Source of the DNA: an uncultured Bacilli bacterium | Lineage (GTDB): Bacteria > Bacillota_I > Bacilli_A > RFN20 > CAG-826 | Length of the DNA: 64,000 nucleotides | Direction of reading: 5' to 3' | Assembly (NCBI GenBank): GCA_905236715.1 | Contig: CAJOMQ010000008.1 | Coordinates: 21,313 to 85,312, forward strand | Shown here: one piece after another, positions 20,030-28,807 of the stretch | Layout of the letters: each line of letters begins with the position of its first letter | Numbering within the stretch: the stretch's first letter is position 1 | Made by a program: the position numbers and the translations under genes | Notes under the pieces: generated by a model | Database searches by the model: none | Told to the model about the DNA's origin: nothing | Seen by the model: the letters and a program-made list of their open reading frames with translations, nothing else

Positions 20030-22459
20030 TTACATTGGGATATAAGAGACTGATGCGCCGATTGTCATCATGATGAAAATCATGCAATTTAATAAGGCGC
20101 CAAAATAGACATTGCCTGATAATTTGTATGTAATTCTATTGACAATTGGCAACAAGAACATCATCGGAATAAGTGGGAACACCATATTGATAAATAGCCA
20201 CATTTCACTATAGTCTGTTGCAGAATAATAACCATAGAAAACTGTACCAGTTAAGAAATAACATGTGTAATTAACCACTAAGATAAATACCAAACCAAGG
20301 GAATTAGCTAAAGCCGCTACTAAGGTTGTTTTCCATTCGCTCCAACCTTCATAAGCAATAGAAAGATTGACCCTGATTGAGTTAGAAAGATAGAAGACGA
20401 GGAATGGAATGAGATAAATTGCCCACGTCACAATAAATCTCGGTTGTAACGGGGATGCAGATATCAACATAAACCTGAAGTCTTGGTGCATTAAGACATT
20501 AACAAGTTGCACCATGCCAAAATAAACACCAAATAAGACAATTGCTAATCCGATGGATTTCAATAAATCAAGTGGTTTCACTTTTAGCAACGTAAATTTC
20601 CGCCAATCTAATTTAGCGGGTTCGTGTTTAATTTTGCCAACAATAAAACGCACGAGATTTTCAATTAAAGTAGGAATTGTGTATAAAAGCAAACCAAATG
20701 CACCATTAAATACCGCCCAAAGCATAACAGCATTCACCATTCTTGCAGGATATTGGAAGGTATAAATATTATTCGCAGCATCACTCATCCATGTCATTGT
20801 TAGTCTAGCGCATGGAATATAATCGAGGCATGCTACAACAGCACCTATGACAAGCAAAGTCCAAAACATCACCTTATCATAAATTGATTTCTTTTTACTC
20901 TTTGGCAAAACTGGCTCCTTGGCTTGTAAATCAGGAGCAAATTCCGGCTCAATTGGCACCACTTTATCACCATAAGCAATCCGATTATCATTTTCTAATG
21001 TGACACGTTCAGCACCTGCTTTTTTCAATGATTTCATAAACGGTACATAAGTAACGATTAAGCTAGCCAAAGCGTAAACCAAGATAAATCCATTGACCAT
21101 GGCGAAACCATTGCTGGCTTCTTTGCCCATCCAAATCATCGAAGAATCTTTAATATTAGTGTCGAAATTTAAAGACTCTTTAAAGAAATTTAAGGTATTT
21201 GAAATAGATTTTGGATCATACATTTCAAAACAATGGTTAATATCTTCGTGATGAATAACGCGGTAATCATGAGTCTCGTAAGATCCATAAACCTTGTCAA
21301 TTTCAAAATCAGAATAGGAATTAACCTTATCGCCGTTGACGTTGTTGATAAACATCAAAGAAACGATTTCAAATGAATTTGTACTATCTTGATAACGGAA
21401 ACTTCCCTCATCATAATAGGCGTAACTCATAGCGGCATTACAACGTAAATTTTTGAATCTATTTGCCGCACTTAGTTTAATATAACCAGAAATATATAGG
21501 GCTTTGATAACGGATTCATCATAAGTCGAACCAGAGAAATTTTCCGCTAATTGGCAAACATTACCACCACCTGCGGAATGACCAACTGCACCAAATCTAG
21601 TTCTATCAATATAATTGTAAGTTTCTAAATTGTTATAAACATATTGGACGAGGTAATTTAAACCATTGCAACCAACAGTCGAAGAAATCATATCTCCATC
21701 TTCTGTATACCCAGCAGCCGTTGTAGCACCTTGACAGCCAGGATCTAAAGTAAACACAACAGATCCACGTCTCGATAATTCAATAGCATATTGCGCCATG
21801 GTGGCTTTGGTTCTTGTGAAACCAGGCATTACAAATACCACAGGGTATGGATTTTCCTCGCTGGCACCCTTGGGGACATATTGTGTCACACCAAATTGCA
21901 GCATATCATCTTCAATAACATAGTTATGTCCATTTAATTTATTGATTTCACCAGCATTGTATTCTTCAGTCATTGCTTTCGTTAAAGTAAAATCATCGAC
22001 ATCAACACTGAATCCAGATGTTTCAAAACACATTGCGGAGAAGGAGAATAAAAGAATGCCTAAGAAAGAGGAACACGAAAGAATGAAATTAGCGCGTCGA
22101 TACCATTTTTTCTTCGGTTTATCTTTGACTTGATTGCTTTCTTCTTGTATTTCCGTTGGTTCATTGTTTTTCAAAAGCAAAACAATAACACCAAGAATCG
22201 TTCCCACGACTGTCACAATCGATAAAGAAATAAAGATAATAAAGATAATCTTATATTTTTTTTGATTTATTAAATCTAGTCTTTGACGGATGTAATCTAA
22301 GCCCAAACCGGACCAAAGGCTCAAAAAGCCCAAAGCCAGGAAAAGCCAGTAGAAAGAATCTCCCATCGAATAAAAACAGGCAGTAAGAAGGGCATAGATA
22401 AAAGCAACGCAATAATTAACAATAGAGGCTGAAAGTAGCAGTTTATTCTTCAATTTCAT
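20030..22459 (-). CDS. Polytopic membrane protein with alpha/beta-hydrolase domain
   Basis: VVFVMPGFTRTKATMAQYAIELSRRGSVVFTLD, FGAVGHSAGGGNV nucleophile elbow; N- and C-terminal TM clusters. Confidence 0.7.
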   Translation of the reverse strand: MKLKNKLLLSASIVNYCVAFIYALLTACFYSMGDSFYWLFLALGFLSLWSGLGLDYIRQRLDLINQKKYKIIFIIFISLSIVTVVGTILGVIVLLLKNNEPTEIQEESNQVKDKPKKKWYRRANFILSCSSFLGILLFSFSAMCFETSGFSVDVDDFTLTKAMTEEYNAGEINKLNGHNYVIEDDMLQFGVTQYVPKGASEENPYPVVFVMPGFTRTKATMAQYAIELSRRGSVVFTLDPGCQGATTAAGYTEDGDMISSTVGCNGLNYLVQYVYNNLETYNYIDRTRFGAVGHSAGGGNVCQLAENFSGSTYDESVIKALYISGYIKLSAANRFKNLRCNAAMSYAYYDEGSFRYQDSTNSFEIVSLMFINNVNGDKVNSYSDFEIDKVYGSYETHDYRVIHHEDINHCFEMYDPKSISNTLNFFKESLNFDTNIKDSSMIWMGKEASNGFAMVNGFILVYALASLIVTYVPFMKSLKKAGAERVTLENDNRIAYGDKVVPIEPEFAPDLQAKEPVLPKSKKKSIYDKVMFWTLLVIGAVVACLDYIPCARLTMTWMSDAANNIYTFQYPARMVNAVMLWAVFNGAFGLLLYTIPTLIENLVRFIVGKIKHEPAKLDWRKFTLLKVKPLDLLKSIGLAIVLFGVYFGMVQLVNVLMHQDFRFMLISASPLQPRFIVTWAIYLIPFLVFYLSNSIRVNLSIAYEGWSEWKTTLVAALANSLGLVFILVVNYTCYFLTGTVFYGYYSATDYSEMWLFINMVFPLIPMMFLLPIVNRITYKLSGNVYFGALLNCMIFIMMTIGASVSYIPM

Positions 22460-22469
22460 ATTAGACCTC

Positions 22470-23237
22470 CTATGCTAAAGCTTCATGACCATCAGGGGTT
22501 TTTAGCCATTCATAGACTTTGATGGCCACCTCTTTATCGGTTAATCTCGCAATATAACGAGATTTCCCGCCCATTGGAATTTCGCCTTGTTTTTCGATGA
22601 TAGAAACACCACCAGTAGAATTGATATTATTTCCGACACCAATAAGCAAATCAACATCGCCGTCATCGTTAATCAAACCACCCATAGCGGCAACATCACC
22701 ATTATAACCACGAATAGAAACTAAGCCGATTTGCTCGTCAGTAGCGTCACATTCGCTTCTCAAAAAGGCATGTAAATCAACAGTCCATTTTTCAATTTGC
22801 GTTTCGCTAAGTCCAGAGGTTGTTGTTTTCGCATACCAACCCACAACGAGATAATAAGTAGGAAGTTCGTCTTTGTGGATAAATAAAGGATTCATTGTTA
22901 CCTTTCCGTCGACGACATAATTTTGTATTTGACTATAACGCACAATACCGTTTGGTTTGACATATTCATTTTCAAAATTTATATCCGAAAAATGAACATT
23001 ATCTAACGCGGTCCAACCAAAGAATTTATGATCTGTTGGAATGTCTTCTGCCGCCACGGTCGGAGTTAAACCATTATTAAATGTTGTCACATGAGTAGTA
23101 GTAAAAGGGGTTCCTCCTACAAATTCAACATCACATGATTTTTCCCATTTTTTTAGCATTGAACATCCGCTTAAAGAAACAACAGAAATAAACCCAAAGG
23201 ATAAGGTTGCCATTATTTTTTTAATAGTATTTTTCAT
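22470..23237 (-). CDS. Lipoprotein with InlB-B-like repeat and C-terminal module shared with the downstream gene
   Basis: SVVSLSGC lipobox; CDVEFVGGTPF..VTTFNNGLTP...DHKFFGWTAL; TYYLVVGWYAKTT...SRYIARLTDKEVAIKVYEWLKT. Confidence 0.6.
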   Translation of the reverse strand: MKNTIKKIMATLSFGFISVVSLSGCSMLKKWEKSCDVEFVGGTPFTTTHVTTFNNGLTPTVAAEDIPTDHKFFGWTALDNVHFSDINFENEYVKPNGIVRYSQIQNYVVDGKVTMNPLFIHKDELPTYYLVVGWYAKTTTSGLSETQIEKWTVDLHAFLRSECDATDEQIGLVSIRGYNGDVAAMGGLINDDGDVDLLIGVGNNINSTGGVSIIEKQGEIPMGGKSRYIARLTDKEVAIKVYEWLKTPDGHEALA

Positions 23238-23273
23238 ATTACCCTCCTTTTAAGAGAGGGGCCAAAAAGGCCC

Positions 23274-25217
23274 CTAAATATTATTTCCTGTCAATGTAGC
23301 AACAACGTTTTGGCCAGCATCAGACAAAACCCACGTCACAAAGGCATTAGTAATCTTATCGCTATTGAGAGCATGATACACTCTTTCAGTACCCGAACCT
23401 AATTGGGTACCAATATTGCCAGTTTGGACCACTGTGAAGCCATTGGAAGTAAGCGAACTTGTCAAAGCGGAGGCACCGAACAAGACAACATCAGTATCCT
23501 TGTTAATTGCTTTTGCAAAATTTGCATTATTTAAACCATCACCAATGTATTCATCGGTTACGGTATAGGATGATAATTCAGGGACACCGGCAATGTAATT
23601 TCTAAAAGCGGTAGTAAGAACGGAATAGCCAGTTGTTTCACTATCGGAAATGAATTTAGCATAATACGTGAGATATAAAACTTTCTGCGCTTCTGTTTCT
23701 TCTCCCTCGTCGGGATCTACTGAACCTCCACTATGTGTTGGGTCAAGAATTTGCATAGCGGCTTCTGTTTTGATGAAATCAACAAAGGAATTTGTTAAAT
23801 CATCTTCATTTAAAGCACACATCGCTCTATCGTTTTTGCTATTAATGGTTAAATCGAGACCATCAGGACCAAAATCAACAAAATTAGTCACTTTATCAGC
23901 AAGTTTATACGTTGATAAATCAGCATCAGTACCATTAGCAATACTAGCAGTAACTGGAAGCATAATATCAATAGCAGGATTGTCGCCGATTGCTTCAAGA
24001 TATTTAGCTTTATTGAAGTAAGGTTCGGTATTATCAGCACCTTCGTAGTATTCAACTTTTGCTTCATCATATGAAATCGAGTTTTCACTAGCATAGACTT
24101 TGTATGCATCGATTAAATCTGAAGATTGTTGGCTTGTGAGCCATCTTCCCCAAACACCAACCACGAGTTTAGATTCACTAGCTGGTTCGACTGGATATGG
24201 TTTTGGTGGTTCATAATCTGGATCTAAAATTTTTAAGGCATCTTCAGTTAAAACCCAAGTTGTAAAGGCCACTGATAAATCATCGGTACCCCATCTACTG
24301 ATATAACGGCCCGATTCGCCAAAAACCTTTGCGCCCAATAATTCGTGGAATGGTAATTCTTCAGCATCCTTAAAAGCAGAAGTATTGCCACGGAAATTAC
24401 CACCTGTAGGGAAAGCTACTGTAATGGAGGTATCAGTTTTACATGCTGTACTATAGTCAAGCACACCATAATATGGGGCGCTAGAGCCTTTCCCTTCAAA
24501 ATAGGTGTAATCAAGGAAATCATAAACGATCTCTTTTTCATCAGCATAGGTTTTGAAAGCATTATAGAATAATTCAAAATTCGTTTCTTCAATATATCTG
24601 CCCCAAACACCAACATTAAGTCTCACTATTTCGCCATCTTTGACTATAGCGTAAAGATTGACTTGATGATTCGCATCGGCTAATTCCACTATTTCATCAT
24701 AAGTAAGATTAGCGCCAACTCGGTAATCAACATCTTTGGCGGTAGAGCCAGTATCAACACCCCAGCCTAATAATGATTTACCTTCATCGACGGCAATAGC
24801 GGAAAGAACAACATCTTCTTGCGCTTTACTATCAGTGGTTTTGCTCGCAACTGTTTCGCCGTTCAAAATGAAGTTTACAGTATAATCAACTTGATTGGCT
24901 TCAAATTGGGCATAAAGAGACATATCGCGTTGGACAATATCGGTTTCAAAAACCCACTTAACGCCTTCAGTGGCTTCGGTAAACCAGCCAGTAAATTCGT
25001 ATCCATCACGTGTTGGATTAGTTTCTGGCCGTTCCACAACGTCATTAGCTTCCGCTTGTTTGGTAGCAAAAACTTGATCACCATTCATAAAAGTGACTGT
25101 GTAATATGTTTTCTCGTCACCTTTAGAAGATGTGCCATCACTACTTCTACCACAGCCAACTAAGAGGAATGTGGACAACACCAGTGTGGATAATTTTAAT
25201 AAATTTTTGTTTTTCAT
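23274..25217 (-). CDS. Lipoprotein with InlB B-repeats and three tandem SBP-like modules
   Basis: LSTFLLVGC lipobox; YTVTFMNGDQVFATKQAEANDVVERPETNPTRDGYEFTGWF; recurring VGVWGR-(YI/WL) ... FTTWVLTEDALKILDP / FVDFIKTEAAMQILDP / FVTWVLSDAGQNVVA. Confidence 0.65.
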   Translation of the reverse strand: MKNKNLLKLSTLVLSTFLLVGCGRSSDGTSSKGDEKTYYTVTFMNGDQVFATKQAEANDVVERPETNPTRDGYEFTGWFTEATEGVKWVFETDIVQRDMSLYAQFEANQVDYTVNFILNGETVASKTTDSKAQEDVVLSAIAVDEGKSLLGWGVDTGSTAKDVDYRVGANLTYDEIVELADANHQVNLYAIVKDGEIVRLNVGVWGRYIEETNFELFYNAFKTYADEKEIVYDFLDYTYFEGKGSSAPYYGVLDYSTACKTDTSITVAFPTGGNFRGNTSAFKDAEELPFHELLGAKVFGESGRYISRWGTDDLSVAFTTWVLTEDALKILDPDYEPPKPYPVEPASESKLVVGVWGRWLTSQQSSDLIDAYKVYASENSISYDEAKVEYYEGADNTEPYFNKAKYLEAIGDNPAIDIMLPVTASIANGTDADLSTYKLADKVTNFVDFGPDGLDLTINSKNDRAMCALNEDDLTNSFVDFIKTEAAMQILDPTHSGGSVDPDEGEETEAQKVLYLTYYAKFISDSETTGYSVLTTAFRNYIAGVPELSSYTVTDEYIGDGLNNANFAKAINKDTDVVLFGASALTSSLTSNGFTVVQTGNIGTQLGSGTERVYHALNSDKITNAFVTWVLSDAGQNVVATLTGNNI

Positions 25218-25280
25218 CGTTATTTTCTCCTTTAAAAATCAAAAAATTATTATATATATTAACAACAAAGTTGTTATTAC

Positions 25281-26576
25281 CTAAGATATTTCACTGTCAT
25301 CAATATCAATAGAATATTTTGCAACCGTCTCTTTAGCCACCGAGATAAGTTGTCTAGCTATTTCTTCTGAAACACCATTTCCCATTTGACTAGCAAATGG
25401 AGCAGTTGGATCATTTTCTAAAACATAATCCGCTACTTTTTTGCCAAAGAAATCAGTTTCATCAATATTGATGTTTTTCAACATGGAAAGAACGTGCACA
25501 CAAGCTGATAAATAAGCTCCATTAATTGATTGGTGTTTATTATCGGAATAATATAATGGAATATCTTTATAATCCGTATAAATTTTGGTGAAGGCAGGAC
25601 CGACAAAATTAACATCGCTAACACCCGTCACTTCGTTTGCGCACTTTATATAAGAATCACGAATTAGTTTTTCTAAATCAGGAATATTCTTCTTTTGACT
25701 ACTAGCGGCTTCTTCATAGGCCCAAGTACTATAGAGTCTTACTTCACAATTCCTTTGTGTTGTTTTGACATCACTAGTGAGACTGGTGACGCCATTTTTA
25801 AAACTCGTGTAATTGCCATAGGGGGTTGTCGATTGTTCTTGAAGAACCACAAAATCATAGTCGTCATTTTCCAATAATTTATTGTAAATTTGAATGCCAG
25901 TTTCGGAAGTGTGGCTAGAATGAGTTGCTAATGTAGTAGATCCCTTAACTACGTAGTCAACTTTAATCATTTCTCCTAAAGATTTACCCAGGCCTTCGAC
26001 AAGAGCTGGTATATCGTAATAATAGGTGAACGAATTCCCAATAAAGAAAATTTTCGTTGTGGACCAAACAGTGGGCACACCATTTTTATAATGCCAATAA
26101 ATATCACTTTCATCTGGCATTTCTTCTTGATAGAAATATATCGTAGCAGAGCATCCATTGGAAATATCACTGCCGGAAAAAGAATATAATTCTGCTTCAT
26201 CCCTAAAGGCGTCGCGCCCGATAGCGGTAATTGAAGATGGAAGCATGTATCCAGTAACTGATGTTAAAGAATAGAACATGTAGTTACCAATAACGGTGAT
26301 TCCTTCATTGATGTCCACTTTTGTGATTCTTTTAGAAATGGCATACCAAGGCACTTCCTTTTCTTCCGAAAATGTTTTGGTTCTTCCGTTACCAGAAACA
26401 GACAAATTAAAACCATTGTCAATTTTTGTTAATGTCGCAATCACACTACCATCACCTTTAAAAGAAACATCATATGAGTCACCAGTTTTATAGGAAGGTT
26501 TTACGCGTGAGCTTGCGCATGAAAAAGTCAATAGAGAGATTCCTATAATAGGAAACATTTTGAAAATTGCTTTCAT
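25281..26576 (-). CDS. SGNH/DUF4886-like lipoprotein
   Basis: LLTFSCAS lipobox; KIFFIGNSFTYYYDIPALVEGLGKSLG; VVLQEQSTTP. Confidence 0.65.
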   Translation of the reverse strand: MKAIFKMFPIIGISLLTFSCASSRVKPSYKTGDSYDVSFKGDGSVIATLTKIDNGFNLSVSGNGRTKTFSEEKEVPWYAISKRITKVDINEGITVIGNYMFYSLTSVTGYMLPSSITAIGRDAFRDEAELYSFSGSDISNGCSATIYFYQEEMPDESDIYWHYKNGVPTVWSTTKIFFIGNSFTYYYDIPALVEGLGKSLGEMIKVDYVVKGSTTLATHSSHTSETGIQIYNKLLENDDYDFVVLQEQSTTPYGNYTSFKNGVTSLTSDVKTTQRNCEVRLYSTWAYEEAASSQKKNIPDLEKLIRDSYIKCANEVTGVSDVNFVGPAFTKIYTDYKDIPLYYSDNKHQSINGAYLSACVHVLSMLKNINIDETDFFGKKVADYVLENDPTAPFASQMGNGVSEEIARQLISVAKETVAKYSIDIDDSEIS

Positions 26577-26695
26577 GTCAATTCTCCTTTGAAATAGCGA
26601 TACTTATAATAATAATTTATCAATTAATTCCGATTAAAACAAAATATATTTATATATGTGCAATTAGAAAATATATTATTCCATAAAATTTTTTT

Positions 26696-27598
26696 ATGAC
26701 TTATAATGTTTCCATGACTTTGAACCATCTCAATTATTTCGTCACCGTTGTAAAACTTAATAGTATTACAAAAGCTGCGAAAGCCCTTTATGTCACTCAG
26801 CCAGCGATAAGTGCGGCCATAAAAGAATTAGAAAAAGAATTCAATACTTCTTTATTTGTGCGTTATAACAATCAATTAATACTTACCGATGAAGGACATC
26901 ACTTATACCGCTTAGCGGTAAATCTTCTCAATCTATCTGATAAATTAGAAGAAGATATGAAAAACTATGTCAAAAAAGCGGAAGTATTAAAGATTGGGGT
27001 TCCGCCGATGCTTGGTTCTTTTATCATCCCCACTTTGATTCAAGATTATGGAAAAGATAATAGCGAGGTCGAAGTGCAATTAACCGAATTAGGCAGTATG
27101 GCTAATCAAAAAGCCATCTTGGATCATGAAATATCATGTGGCTTTACCGTCAAACATCAAGATAACATCAATGAATCGTTGGAATATGTCAAAGTCGCTA
27201 CTACTTCTTTATTCTTCGCTATCAATAAGAATCACCCATTAGCAAAAAAGAAAGTCATCCGCTTTGAAGATATTAAAAATACTCCTCTCATTTTAATGAA
27301 GGAAGATTGCTTGCAATCATCATTAATTCAAAATGAATTTGAAAAAAGAGGACTAACACCCAATATCAAAATCAGAACTAATCAGCTATATACCATTAAA
27401 GAATTAATCTCCACGAATAATTTAGGTGCTTTCTTATTCACGCAAGTATTCAAATACGATAACGAAGATATCATCACTATTCCATTAAAAGAACCTTTAG
27501 ATTTTGACATCATCTTGGCGTGGGAAAAACATGTTCCCTTAAATGATGTCACCAAAAAATTCATTTCTTTTATAAAAAATAAAAATTTAAATATATAA
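26696..27598 (+). CDS. LysR-family transcriptional regulator
   Basis: LNHLNYFVTVVKLNSITKAAKALYVTQPAISAAIKELEKEFNTSLFVRYNNQLILTDEG. Confidence 0.92.
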   Translation: MTYNVSMTLNHLNYFVTVVKLNSITKAAKALYVTQPAISAAIKELEKEFNTSLFVRYNNQLILTDEGHHLYRLAVNLLNLSDKLEEDMKNYVKKAEVLKIGVPPMLGSFIIPTLIQDYGKDNSEVEVQLTELGSMANQKAILDHEISCGFTVKHQDNINESLEYVKVATTSLFFAINKNHPLAKKKVIRFEDIKNTPLILMKEDCLQSSLIQNEFEKRGLTPNIKIRTNQLYTIKELISTNNLGAFLFTQVFKYDNEDIITIPLKEPLDFDIILAWEKHVPLNDVTKKFISFIKNKNLNI

Positions 27599-27650
27599 AA
27601 AGATATACGCGCGTATAAATAATTAATGAAAAAAATATTTTTTAAAAAAG

Positions 27651-27675
27651 TATCCCTAAAGGGATAAAAATTTTT
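27651..27675 (+). terminator. Rho-independent terminator of the LysR gene
   Basis: TATCCC-taaa-GGGATA followed by aaaaattttttt. Confidence 0.75.
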
Positions 27676-27698
27676 TTATAATTTTTTACAAAAAAGTG

Positions 27699-27732
27699 TT
27701 GCAATTATTTTTTGATAAGCGCATACTTATAG
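27699..27732 (+). promoter_or_regulatory. Putative sigma-A promoter for the large ncRNA
   Basis: TTGCAA -35-like, ~17-nt spacer, CATACT/ACTTAT -10-like; an RNA hairpin begins shortly after (27737). Confidence 0.5.
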
Positions 27733-27842
27733 ACAATCCACACCGAAAGGCAGTGGAAGAAACAAAAATAACGATAGTTATTTATGTTTCTAAAGACTAG
27801 ATAAGACGATCGACGAAGGTAGTAAAAGTTGATTAATCGCCT

Positions 27843-28048
27843 TCTAGGATTAAATTTCCTAGATTAACGATCGCACTAGCAGAAATGTTCCTCGGAATAT
27901 TTCAAGGGCACGATTCCTCCCTCCTAGAGATGGCGCTGAATTAGAGTTTGACAGCATAAGAACCATCCGCCCGACACGACAAAGAGGAATATAGAAGCCA
28001 ATCCCTTCTATCTACCACCATCACGCTCAGGTCAACTAAACACGTGAT
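27843..28048 (+). repeat. ncRNA domain copy 1
   Basis: TCTAGGA/TCCTAGA; AAATgTTCC/GGAAtATTT; ATTCCTC(27913)/GAGGAAT(27984); GATGG/CCATC; GCTG/CAGC; ATAGAAG/CTTCTAT; ATCACG/CGTGAT; conserved CCGACACGACAAAGAGG. Confidence 0.85.
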
Positions 28049-28145
28049 ATAAGGAAACTATCAGTTAGCAATGGCATGATAGCCGAATGGTTAAAAACTC
28101 AGCCTTACAAAAGTCAGCCACATACGTGACGTTGATAACGAGGCT

Positions 28146-28349
28146 TCTAGGATTAAATCTCCTAGTCAATGACTCCCAAGGCTTGTTACTTCTCCGTAAG
28201 TAACTAAACGGTACCCCTCCCTCCTCGAGTGGTCGCTGAGTTAGAACTTAACAGCGTAAATCCACCACCGGACATGACAAAGAGGAAATAATTCTCTTAC
28301 TAATCCCAAGAGAAAAAATCTAATCCACACTATTCAACTTAACATGTGG
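28146..28349 (+). repeat. ncRNA domain copy 2
   Basis: CTAGGA/TCCTAG; GTTACTT/AAGTAAC; CCTC/GAGG; GTGG/CCAC; CGCTG/CAGCG; TCTCTT/AAGAGA; CCACA/TGTGG; conserved CCGGACATGACAAAGAGG, 298 nt after copy 1. Confidence 0.85.
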
Positions 28350-28494
28350 TGATAGCGGAAGAACTCAGGCTATAGAAATTCCGCAAAGACAGATCTAAAG
28401 AGTTCAAGACTAGGTAAATCAACCATTTCCAAGAAACTGATATTGGAATATTGAGAAATTAAAATCTTCTCATTAGCTGGTTGTTCTAGCAAAG

Positions 28495-28673
28495 AATTAT
28501 GATGAAAGTCATAATTATCGGTACGATCCTCCCTGATGCTTGCATCACTGGTCTCCGCGTTGAAGTTTGGCGGAATAAATCCAGTACCGGACATGACGAA
28601 AAGGATAACAGCCTCAAAGCTAATAACTCGAGGAAGCTGGCCACCAATGTGCTAAGCAGTTCAAAACACATTG
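28495..28673 (+). repeat. ncRNA domain copy 3
   Basis: ATTATGA/TCATAAT; ATCCT/AGGAT; TGATGC-tt-GCATCA; ACTGG/CCAGT; CCGC/GCGG; CAATGTG/CACATTG; conserved CCGGACATGACGAAAAGG, 319 nt after copy 2. Confidence 0.8.
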
Positions 28674-28765
28674 CCAACAAGAAGCACCACCAGCCTAAAG
28701 GAACTTAACTTGGGTATCTGTCGCAGGGTGAAATTCCCTGCAACAGTGCAACGGTTACAAAAAAA

Positions 28766-28790
28766 ATAGGACATTGGGTCCTATTTTTTT
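28766..28790 (+). terminator. Rho-independent terminator of the large ncRNA
   Basis: ATAGGAC-attgg-GTCCTAT followed by T-tract. Confidence 0.9.
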
Positions 28791-28807
28791 ATGCTTGATA
28801 GATAATT

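Larger units (their letters stand above)
27732..28790 (+). ncRNA. Large structured non-coding RNA with three tandem covarying domains
   Basis: No credible ORF. 5' hairpin TCCAC-a-CC-GAAA-GG-ca-GTGGA; hairpin GAAACA..AATAAC-gata-GTTATT..TGTTTC; three copies of a multi-helix domain with compensatory changes; 3' hairpin CTGTcGCAGGG..CCCTGCaACAG; intrinsic terminator. Confidence 0.85.

Noticed and set aside
28066-28150. tRNA-like string GCATGATAGCCGAATGGTTAAAAACTCAGCC
   Set aside because: D-arm-like look only; no acceptor stem, anticodon arm or T-arm can be formed, and the string belongs to the repeat-RNA linker.
28370-28708. Three predicted ORFs (28370-28594 -, 28486-28680 -, 28499-28708 +)
   Set aside because: They lie inside the covarying structured RNA, lack RBS/family motifs and overlap each other; treated as spurious.
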